64,000 bases of DNA from Rhinopomastus cyanomelas (Eukaryota > Chordata > Aves > Bucerotiformes > Rhinopomastidae), in NCBI GenBank assembly GCA_013400115.1, contig VXBP01004020.1:351097-415096 (forward strand), written 5' to 3'. The translations under genes were made by a program, and so were the position numbers. Each line of letters starts with the position of its first letter. Position 1 is the stretch's first letter. Below the pieces are notes generated by a model. It was not told the DNA's origin and did not search any database. It worked only from the letters and a program-made list of their open reading frames with translations. Below, in pieces: positions 25,893-35,533 of this stretch.

Positions 25893-26027
25893 GTGGATGT
25901 GGTCTATTTTGACTTGATTAAAGCATTTGACACAGTCTCACACAGCATCCTCGCAGCCAAACTGAGGCATTGTGGTCTAGATGATGGGGTAGTGAGGTGG
26001 ATGGTGAACTGGCTGCAGGGTAGAATT
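25893..26027 (+). pseudogene. CR1 ORF2 reverse-transcriptase remnant, cut by gap
   Basis: An in-frame piece of CR1 reverse transcriptase with the conserved VYFDLIKAFDTVSHSIL block and the downstream GLDDGVVRWMVNWLQGR block (both fingers/palm segments of the CR1/LINE RT fold). It is preceded by stops and ends at the N run. The frame resumed after the gap (from 26671) has a different phase relative to the gap length, so the gap size or an indel must account for the shift. Not a functional gene. Confidence 0.85.
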
Positions 26028-26670
26028 NNNNNNNNNNNNNNNNNNNNNNNNNNNNNNNNNNNNNNNNNNNNNNNNNNNNNNNNNNNNNNNNNNNNNNNNN
26101 NNNNNNNNNNNNNNNNNNNNNNNNNNNNNNNNNNNNNNNNNNNNNNNNNNNNNNNNNNNNNNNNNNNNNNNNNNNNNNNNNNNNNNNNNNNNNNNNNNNN
26201 NNNNNNNNNNNNNNNNNNNNNNNNNNNNNNNNNNNNNNNNNNNNNNNNNNNNNNNNNNNNNNNNNNNNNNNNNNNNNNNNNNNNNNNNNNNNNNNNNNNN
26301 NNNNNNNNNNNNNNNNNNNNNNNNNNNNNNNNNNNNNNNNNNNNNNNNNNNNNNNNNNNNNNNNNNNNNNNNNNNNNNNNNNNNNNNNNNNNNNNNNNNN
26401 NNNNNNNNNNNNNNNNNNNNNNNNNNNNNNNNNNNNNNNNNNNNNNNNNNNNNNNNNNNNNNNNNNNNNNNNNNNNNNNNNNNNNNNNNNNNNNNNNNNN
26501 NNNNNNNNNNNNNNNNNNNNNNNNNNNNNNNNNNNNNNNNNNNNNNNNNNNNNNNNNNNNNNNNNNNNNNNNNNNNNNNNNNNNNNNNNNNNNNNNNNNN
26601 NNNNNNNNNNNNNNNNNNNNNNNNNNNNNNNNNNNNNNNNNNNNNNNNNNNNNNNNNNNNNNNNNNNNNN
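26028..26670. other. Scaffold gap (643 N)
   Basis: A run of 643 N inside the CR1 copy. The surrounding CR1 sequence shows that unresolved repeat caused the gap. Any open frame predicted across it is an artefact. Confidence 0.99.
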
Positions 26671-27168
26671 TTGTGGGCTCCTCATTTCAAGAGGTATGTG
26701 GAACTGCTGGAGAGAGTCCGGTATAGGGCAATGAGGATGATGAAGGAGGTGGAGCACCTCCCTGATGAGGAGAAGCTGAGGGAGCTTGGTCTCTTTAGCT
26801 TGGAGAAGAGGAGACTGAGGGTTGACCTCATTAATGTCTATAAATATGTGAAGGGTGGGTGTCAGGAGGATGGAGCCAGGCTCTTCTCAGTGTCATCTAG
26901 TGATAGGACGAGGGGCAACAGTTGTAAGCTGAAACACAGGAGGTTCCACATCAACCTGAGAAGGAACTTCTTCACGGTGAGGGTGACGGAGCACTGGAAC
27001 AGAGGCTGCCCAGAGGGGTTGTGGAATCTTCTTCACGGGAGATGTTTAAAACCCGCCTGGATGTGTTCCTGTGTGACTTGGTCTAGGTGATCCTGCTGTT
27101 GCAGGCGGACTGGACTAGATGATCTTTCGAGGTCCCTTCCAATCTCTAATGATTCTATGATTCTATGA

Positions 27169-28741
27169 AACCCACATTTTATTCTGAATAAAATATAGAA
27201 AAAAGATTAAGTTGTGTCAAATGGAAAAAAAGGAAGCAGAACAAAGATACATGCTGAAGTGTACGAATCATGGTACGAAATGAATGTCCAGCTGCTGTTC
27301 GGAGTTACTGCAGGGCAAAGGCAGTGTCATTGCACCAAGGTTGATGACATTTATCAGATTTCTCGTCCCTGAGAAGCCAGAAAGGAAGCTGTGGATTTTG
27401 GCCACTTTTAGAATTACAAATCATTATAAAAGGGGAAGAAATATGAACTCCAATAAAAATGGAGTCATGGAGCTTCTGGGAGCAGAGGCTCATGTAAAGC
27501 AATGTTCAGCTCCACAAGACACTGGTGACCCAGAGATGTGGATATGACAGGATGATCTTGAAATGGAAGCACTGCTAGCAAGCCTCTGTGCTCTCCAAGA
27601 AGGTGCAGGAAGATACTGATACTGACCAAAAGCAGAGGACTAAGAAGGTTTTCAAGGTTTTCCCATTGCATAGAGGAAATTCTATCAGAGTCCCTCCTGT
27701 AGTAGGTATTAGTGTGGTATAGCCACTGGGGAAATGATGGGGACAACCAGGAAAGCCAACATCTGGCTACACTTCTGTCCCTAGGTGGTGGTGTGACTCT
27801 GGTTTCAGAACCCATTAGGTGCTTGAGCACCTTTGGAGATGTATATCTTTGTCTCCATGCCACTCCATGAAACAGAAATATCCTCTTTGCCTGTCTTGAG
27901 TGCTCGGAGATCTTCTAGGCTGCTAAGCTGCGTGTTATATCCCTGCCTGTTATATCCACTTCTCTGTTGGATGTGAAAGGGGCTTTTCACAGACAGTGTG
28001 TTTACTCCACTCAAGTCATGACTGGCTACGATCTGGGCATCCGTGCCTCCCAGAGCAGGCACCAAACACCAATATAAAGATCACAGAGGATGCTGCACTT
28101 TGTCTGGATAAATGACTGATTATAGTTTCTGTGAGGATATAAGAGGTTTGCTGGCAGTTACAAAATACAACAACTATTAGTTGTGGTGTCAGAAGGCATG
28201 AGAGGATACCTGCAGTTTTTGTCTCTTTTCAGTTTTGGTTCTCACACTTCATAAATGGTGGCTAGGGAGAGCTTAAGCCCTCGATGCTTTCAGCCTCTGT
28301 ACTGTGCAGGTCACACACGGGGAATCAGCAGAATTCCACAGAATTGCACTTTGAGAGTCAATCTGAAAGCAGCAGTATGTCTGTGCTGGATAGCCAAGGC
28401 CAGGTGAGAATTTCTTGAGATGAATGGAAGGGTGGGCTTGGGAAGAGCGGGGCCACTGCTTCTGTCTGACGTGCAAGCACAGGTACTTTTTGTGCTTGTA
28501 ACTGGATGTGAATTCACTTCTTGGGTTCATACTGACTTAGAGGAAAAAAGCTCCTCTTCTAGCTGTTTTCAACATCCCCTCTTGTTAGATAGAGAAAACT
28601 TGTTTGCCAGGTGATTTAGCTCTTGCATAGGATTGGAGGTCAGCAGGCAGCTGGATCCTCTCTGCTCTCAGGTCTCCAGGATCAGTGATTGCCTCAGCTA
28701 CTGACTCATGCTGCGAAGCCAAGCAGGAGCTGTCACAGAGT
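27169..28741. other. Noncoding stretch between CR1 copies
   Basis: No gene, repeat or RNA gene recognised in about 1.6 kb. Open frames up to 132 codons (27465-27863 minus) lack any domain or codon pattern that I would support. Confidence 0.5.
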
Positions 28742-29145
28742 TGCAGAATCACAGAATATCTCTTTTGTTGGAAGAGACTTTTAAGATCATCAAGTCCAAG
28801 CTTTGATCCAGCACTGCTAGGTCACCCCTAAACCGTGTTCCTCAGCACTACACCTATCTGCCTTTTAAATACCTCTACTGTCCAGGGGGACAATCGCTCC
28901 CGACTTCTGCTGGCCACACTGTTTCTGGTACAGGCCAGGATGCTGTTTGCTTTCTTGGCTACCTGGGCACACTGCTGGCTCCTGTTCAGGGGACTGTCAA
29001 TCCATACTCCCAGAACCTTTTCTGACCTGCAGTTTTCCAACCACACATCTCCAAATCTGTAGTCTTCCATGGGGTTGTTATGACCCAAGTGCAGCACCTG
29101 ACACTTGGCCTTGCTGAATCCCTTACAGCTGATGGTCCATTGATC
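28742..29145 (-). mobile_element. Older CR1 LINE fragment with internal deletion
   Basis: The plus strand begins with TCACAGAATATCTCTTTTGTTGGAAGAGACTTTTAAGATCATC, an older CR1 3' end. It then moves from the 3' UTR (CACTGCTAGGTCACCCCTAAACC, CCTCTACTGTCCAGG) directly to blocks encoding the segment before the C-terminal region (GCTTTCTTGGCTACCTGGGCACACTGCTGGCTC, minus-strand CAQVAKKANSILACTRN). The stretch that normally separates them (FSLEKRR...TRGNxxKL) is missing. It ends near CTGATGGTCCATTGATCCC. Confidence 0.88.
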
Positions 29146-30315
29146 CCATTACATTGGATGGGGAAAGAGAAGGAGAGGCTTAGACATTCCATTGGGTAAG
29201 AAGAGCCTCGGGCCTTTGGTATCCTCAGTGATGCTCTGTGCTTGGGGTCAGCACTGACACATCAGAGCAGTACAGAACTAACCAGCCACCATCCTGTTTC
29301 ATTTCTCCACTTTCTGAGAAAAGGTCTAGTGAGGTCCCTAACCCCAGGGCAACAATCGAAAAGCACCCCTCTCTCTGCCTCTGGCCTGCGGGACAGCTTT
29401 ACGGCCCGGGTGGGTTTTGGTTTGACTCTGTTCCCTAACATCTGTAGTGATGTGACTGCTCAGGTGCAAGGAGACTGAGGCAGTGCTCAGAGGGACAGAA
29501 GCACTGACCCTACTGACCATTAAGCTGCTCAAATGCTGCACTGGGGGAGAGGAGGATGGCCCTCTCAGCAGTGGTTAAGAGGAACACTGGACTAAAGGGG
29601 TCATGAAATCACTCTCTAAGTCCCTCCTTGTTATTTAGGGCACATATAGAACTCTTCTAGGAAGCTGAGGCCAGGACACCAAGTCCTGAAAGGAGAGACG
29701 TGGTACTTGGGGGTTCAGAAATGTACCTTCAGCTGATTCCTGTTATCAAGAAAGCTCCACTTCCAAAATCTTTATCCAGATCCTGCAAATCATCTAAGCC
29801 CCCTTGTGGTCCCTGAGTCAGGAAAACACACTGGCCTCAGCTTAATTTCAGCCTCATGGCAATTTAACAAACCTGAGGGTTGGACTGTTTTGCTGAAGAT
29901 AAGTGGTGACTGATTAAGCCTTCTTCTAAAATACACTAGTTTGGTACAAATGGTCACCTCTGGTAAGCATCCCTTCCCAGAACTTTATTAAGTAAAGCTG
30001 TCACATGAGGACCAGCCTACGTTAAATGTGCCTCAACTTGTCCATCCCTTCTCCATGTCAACAAGTGAGCGCCATTGTAATTTTCCACACTGCCTGTACT
30101 CCCATTGATGCAGTGCAGTTCTCTCTGCATACATCTTCCTCTCTCTCAGCTGCAAAGGAGTTATTTATTGCCCCCAGACCGCAAGATGTGAAGTGTCTTG
30201 GGGCAGCCATGTAAAATAGTTTACAGATCATTGATTGCCACGGATGAGAAGACAGCAGTTACACTATTTACACCACAGTTGTTTCGTTTTACAACCTAAT
30301 TCACATTCATTCCCC
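29146..30315. other. Single-copy noncoding stretch
   Basis: No exon or repeat identified. It borders the probable LTR on its right side. I found no primer-binding site or retroviral coding sequence next to that LTR here. Confidence 0.5.
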
Positions 30316-31107
30316 TGTTACAGATTGATGAAGAAAAAGCACCCGTTCCTTGGTGTTACTCATCTGTATAATTAAACAGCAAGTGCCTGATCTGTCAGTT
30401 GGATACAGGCTCGTTCAGATTTCGCTTGCGATACATTTGGTCAGTGGAAGAGTGCGGTCGCTCAGAACTGACACAGCTCCATTGAAATAATCTCATTTCA
30501 AGTGAGGATTCAAGTGATAGGAGGGCTAGATATTGTTGAAAACACCTTTGATGACACAGAGGCAAAATCTTTGTGTAGCAGTGGAATAGTTTAATTATAA
30601 CATGTTGGGCCTGACAAGGACGTGGGACACCCTGTGAGCACCGGTTACAACGATTGGGATAGTTTAAAGGGTTCCTAATGTATGTATCTAATTGACTCAT
30701 ATATATTCTATTCATTCAAGGTTCCTCTCCCCTCTCTCCCTGCAAAACTGACAGAGCTCTGCTTTTCGTCATCTCAAAGAGGCCTTGAGGTTTTCTGATA
30801 ACATGCTGTTCCGACAATTTACAGCTTCACAACAGTTTATGACCCCACACTTCACACATCTCTTTGCTAATCTAAACATCATCCAATTAAGAAATTCCAA
30901 CAGACCACAACAATCCTCTTCTTGTCGGAGGAAAACTGTGCAAGTGGTTCGTAACAAAGTTCAATAACTATTCTGTCATTCTGTCAACCTTTAATAACAA
31001 TCAAAGTTCATTAACTCTTCTATTATTCTATTAACCTTTAATAAAAATCTTCCCAACTCATCATAGTAGTTAAAAAAAATCTTCCCAACTCATCACTTCC
31101 CACAACA
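30316..31107 (-). mobile_element. Probable old solo LTR of an endogenous retrovirus
   Basis: Read on the minus strand the segment starts TGTTGTGGGAAGTGATGAG (31107) and ends CTGTAACA (30316), the TG...CA ends expected of an LTR. It contains an AT-rich TATA-like stretch (GAATATATATGAG, about 30705) and a polyadenylation-like ATTAAA about 110 bp further on (about 30595), in LTR order. The U3 start has internal direct repeats. I could not find a matching target-site duplication. No retroviral coding region adjoins it, so if correct it is a solo LTR left by recombination. The boundaries, especially the 30316 end, are uncertain; a shorter version ending near 30537 is possible. Confidence 0.42.
30985..31098. 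repeat. Imperfect direct repeats in the LTR-like U3 region
   Basis: AACCTTTAATAA occurs twice (about 30988 and 31033), each copy preceded by a related ATTCTgtcaa or ATTCTattaa segment. A 20-bp segment AAAATCTTCCCAACTCATCA also occurs twice about 29 bp apart (about 31045 and 31075). Duplicated elements like this are common in retroviral enhancer regions, which supports the LTR call without proving it. Confidence 0.75.
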
Positions 31108-34100
31108 GTTACCCAGGCTGCTTTTACAATGGGCAAGAATGTGGACATCAGAGAACAAGGTGCTTGCTTGGGGTTTGGGCTGTATCACAAAGCTTCCCAG
31201 GCTGAGTGGCCTGAACATACAAACCACTACAGAACAAAAGAACAATGTGTCCTCGATCTCCAAGCCCCCTCTTTCCTAGGATATTGGAGAGTGTGTGAGA
31301 ATGACCTCTTCCCTTCTGCAACCCTGACTGGACAGTTTCAAAATGGGGGTATCTTGCAACAGCTCTTTACTGTCTCTATCCTTTGCACTCGGGTTGTGCA
31401 CAGGCTGTGGCTGGCACTGGTCACACCACATTGCAATGCTGTTTGACTTCTTCATTTACAATTGACCTGCATTTCTCACTTGCCGTGTGCTTTTTGCATT
31501 TCCTAGTGGTCATGTGCTCTGTTTTTTTATGGAGAAGAGACACGGTGAGACATGCAGGCACAGCTCTGTCCCGGGTCACCCACTGTTGAAATGACCATAG
31601 TCCTGCTCAGACCGCTCCTTTGCGGCTTCATTTGAATCCCAAAGAGAAGCACCTGTGAGACTCTAAACCCTGCTAGCTTGATTTGCAGAGGCTGTTTTTA
31701 TTAGTGTTGGGCAAGCTTTGTCTGCAGATGTTGCATTCCTTCAGGTGGTCTGCAAGGCTCAGTGTTTGCATCCGCAGCTGGAAATCTTTCAAGCACTACA
31801 ACCAAGCCAGACCATAAAAGCTCCCCAAAAAGTTTACATTTTGTGGAGCAGTTTGTGCTACTTTACACCACTTTGTTCAGCCATTGCTTTCTGGGCCTAC
31901 CCTTCCCACACTTGATCCTTTTGCCAGATTTCAGCTCACTGAATCTCTGACGAGGCACAAGTCAGGCTGCACTGAAGAGTGTTTGCAGTGGCAGAAGACC
32001 AATGTTTCTGTGGGGGATGCTTTGTGTGAGCTTTCTGAGAGTCTTGTGGAGCTGGCAATGTTTATCTGAGGCAAGGAGTGTTCGTTTTGTGGGCATCCAG
32101 AGCAGGACCTGTGAGTATTGCATTTGCCATTTTGTATTTATGCAGAAATACTCAATGAATATGTTGTGGATATGCAGGCCTTTGGAAAATAAGAACATAA
32201 GGACAAGAACATTCCAAGTTTCTCAAAAAGGTGCTCACTTGGTGCAGCTCAAGCTTCAGATTTTTTCATGTTTAGGCACTGACAGTGGAAGTGCCCTCCA
32301 CACAAGTGAAGAAGACTATCGGTCTGTGCTGTGTTCTGCTCTGGGACCTGTGTAAGTGGGTCTGGTGCCCAGCCTTTACTGTGAGTCATTCTGGTGACAG
32401 CACACCACTTTTCTGTTGCATGGTTCTGGTTCCCTGGTTTTGGACCTTTTTTTGGTTAATCTTTATCTTTTTCTTTTAGAATCACCTAATTCTGTGTTCT
32501 TTTATGGTTTTTAAATCAGTGATACCATTAGAGAAGAACAAAAGCTCTTCCTCTGGGGGCAATGAAATAGGTATGAATCAGATCTGCTCTGCCCTTACAA
32601 AGAGGAAGTGAAACAATCTGAGATGGATCAGTGTCCTCCCTATATTACCCACATACAACCTCCAGACTTGTGGCACCCTGTCGTATTCTGCTCACCAGGG
32701 GTACTGCTGGTGAGTCAGGCAGAGAAATGCAGTGCTGTGCCCCGGTTAGGTGTACATACCACAACAACAAATGTATGTGCCTTGGTAAGGAGGGGTCTTA
32801 CTTTTGTCTGTCTCTTTATGCTTCTGTAATTTCTACCAAAACTCGATTGGCAGCATCAAAGCCTGCGCATAGCTTTTAGATTAGGTTCCTAATAAAACAT
32901 TTGCTCTAGTGGCCACCTTGGGAAAACTGAGATTTCGTTTGCTTGGGGAGATAATTTTGTACGCGGAAATGAGGATTACTTGGGTAAATAACTGTGTTAT
33001 GCTGAAGAGAGAAAGGAAAATATCTGGTATCTCACTCTCTTCTTGCTAATGGCTCTCACTTTGCATATTTCAGCCCAAGCAACGGGCTTTTGAGCAGTTG
33101 TGGGGAAGAAAATGAAGGTAAGCCTAGAGTAACCTTCCTTGAACCAGACCCAACAAGCTGGTCAGTCCATAGCGAAGTGTTGCTCAATGTTCTTCTCTCT
33201 GGTGTTACGGAGAGGCACCGTTCCACGTCAGTGATTAGATAGCTGGTATCTGTACATCCCACTAAGCACACATTGAAACAGCAGATATAGTGAGGAGGAG
33301 GTTTGTCTCTGTTCTCATGCACTCTCTTTCTTTGGGTTCTTATTCCCTTTGCTTTGAGAAGTGACAGCAGGGAAGTGAACAGCTGTTAAATTTAAAGGTT
33401 AAGTGTCACTTCTCTGCTGTGATTCTTGAGCAGAGAAAACCTGAACAGATAGGCCACTTAGCTACACATGCTTCTGCTTGCAGCTTGTTCTGTCCTACAC
33501 AAACACTTCTGTGTGGATGTAGAACATGTTAGTAAAGGGAGGGGAGGGCAGACTGGGAAGTAGATGCAAACTGGGAGCTGCCAGATATCTCTGTTTAAAT
33601 TTATCACAAAAGTATATCTACAAGTCAGCTTAGAGACTGCACTATGGCTCCTGCCCTGGAAATAAGCCAGTGTGTACTTCAGCCGTGCTCATTTGTACAC
33701 CTTAAAAACCAGAGCTCAGCCGGAAACTTGTTTTGCAGTAGCTCTGTAAAGGGGTAGACTGATGTGCCAAAACGGGAGAACTTTGAGCCAAAACAGATTT
33801 GCCACACCTTGGGCTTCCTAAACCGTGGGAAGGACACTCTGGAGAACACCTGCTACAGCTCAGACAGCAATGACAGATATTCTAAGGTGATGTTACCTGT
33901 AACGTCCAGAAGTTTAAATAAATAAGTCGTCTTCTCTGAGGGAACTTCAGGAAGGTGTGATGTTGTTCAGACTATTCCCAAAGGGCATTTTGCAGGTAGA
34001 TCTGATCAAAGGGGCCTTTTGGTGATCACAACCTTCTCTGTGACCTTCTTGTGCCACAATCAAGACTGAGGTCTGGCTTTGTCACAGCCTCCATGACATT

Positions 34101-34839
34101 CTTATTCCTCCATTCTGTCCTATCCCTGACAGAAGCAGAAGAGCAGGTCTCCACTCACTGCAGGGTACGTCTTGGTTTATCAAGCAGAGAGGCAGTATTT
34201 CAGGGCCACGGGCTGGACTGGACCGGCATGATGGCCAGGCCATAACTGGCAATCAAATTTCTTCCTTGGCTGGCTGTTGTAAATACCCAAACCTCCTCCA
34301 TGATCACTCACAGGCCACTGTGCCTGTAGGCTGGGGAGAAGAGCATTCTATGTGGTTGGGCACACGAGCCAGTGGCTCTGCTTCCGAGCCTGCTCTGGTT
34401 GAAATGCTGAGTTGCTCAGTCCTGACAAGCCTGGCCAGCCTGAGGCTTAGCTCGTGCTTTAGAAGTGCCAAAGAAGAAAATCTGGATGTTTTGTGGTCAG
34501 GAAATGGCTAAATGAAGACCTTTTTTTTGAGCTGACACCTCAGCTTTGCACCAGAATTTATCTTCATTACAGAAGTTCCTCATTCCTGGTCATGATTCAC
34601 TTCCCTGTCCTTGCAGCATGTTAAAATTTTCATGCCTCTTAAAAAGGTATCATTTTTCTCTTCCTTATTTCTCTAGTTTGACTAACTGCCTGGGCATGAT
34701 TTCTACTCCTTGTCTGGGATATCTCCACTTGTCCTCCTTTACTAGAGTGTGATGACAGCATGAACACTTCTGGCATAAACGGTTCTGTGAATAGAAACTC
34801 TCACAAGTTTTTGCAGAGCTTCATGTTTGCCAACATCCA
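31108..34839. other. Single-copy noncoding stretch
   Basis: About 3.7 kb without a recognised gene or repeat. Open frames up to 117 codons (for example 32002-32355 plus) have no domain. The stretch at 32440-32475 is T-rich. Confidence 0.5.
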
Positions 34840-35533
34840 GAGGAACAGAAAGGGACCTGGGGGTGCTGATTGATACCCGCCTGAACATGAGCCAGCAGTG
34901 TGCCCAGGTGGCCAAGAGGGCCAATGTCATCCTGGCCTGCATCAGGAATGGTGTGGCCAGCAGGAGCAGGGAGGTCATTCTGCCCCTGTACTCTGCACTG
35001 GTTAGGCCGCACCTTGAGTACTGTGTCCAGTTCTGGGCCCCTCAGTTTAGGAAGGACATTGAGGTGCTTGAGCGTGTCCAGAGAAGGGCAACGAGGCTGG
35101 TGAGGGGCCTTGAGCACAAGCCCTATGAGGAGAGGCTGAGGGAGCTGGGATTGTTTAGCCTTGAGAAGAGGAGGCTCAGGGGAGACCTTATTGCTGTCTA
35201 CAACTACCTGAGGGGTGGTTGTGGCCAGGAGGAGGTTGCTCTCTTCTCTCAGGCAGCCAGCACCAGAACAAGAGGACACAGCCTCAAGCTGCGCCAGGGG
35301 AAATTTAGGCTTGAGGTGAGGAGAAAATTCTTCACCGAGAGAGTCATTGGCCACTGGAATGGCCTGCCCAGGGAGGTGGTGGAGTCGCCAACTCTGGAGC
35401 TGTTCAAGGCAGGATTGGACGTGGCACTTGGTGCCATGGTCTAGCCTTGAGCTCTGTGGTGACAGGTTGGACTTGATGATCTATGAGGTCTCTTCCAACC
35501 TTGATAATACTGTGATACTGTGATACTGTGATA
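34838..35533 (+). mobile_element. Well preserved CR1 LINE 3' copy, second subfamily
   Basis: This copy carries an uninterrupted frame at 34827-35444 (205 codons) for the CR1 ORF2 carboxy-terminal region. The order is LGVLIDTRLNMSQQCAQVAK, then RPHLEYCVQFWAPQF, then LGLFSLEKRRLRGDLIAVYN, then the GHWNGLPREVVESPTLELF block, followed by the stop and the 3' UTR. The tail is ATACTGTG-type units at 35505-35533, unlike the ATTCTATG units at 27150-27168, so a different subfamily amplified it. The open frame suggests less decay than most copies here. It is 5'-truncated and lacks the RT catalytic domain, so it is not autonomous. Confidence 0.95.

Larger units (their letters stand above)
24810..27168 (+). 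mobile_element. Large CR1 LINE copy interrupted by a scaffold gap
   Basis: The longest CR1 of the window. It starts within the end of the ORF2 endonuclease domain (SDHEMVEFKVS at about 24826). The linker follows, and then the reverse-transcriptase domain: GPDGMHPRVLREMAEVIAKP around 25540, VSLTSIPGKVMEQFVLEAVS near 25710, and the AFDTVSH motif near 25924. After 643 N the C-terminal region resumes (WAPHFKRYVELLERV, then LGLFSLEKRRLRVDLINVYK). The element ends at 27168 with two ATTCTATG-type tail units. The frame is broken by a stop at 25446, a frameshift near 25665 and stops near 25864, so it cannot make a working protein. The region hidden by the gap would hold the catalytic FADD box and about 200 codons in a normal CR1, which fits the gap length. 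Confidence 0.95.

Noticed and set aside
25893..26757. Open frames of about 280 codons on both strands across 26028-26670
   Set aside because: Most of their length is N. They are artefacts of translating a gap.
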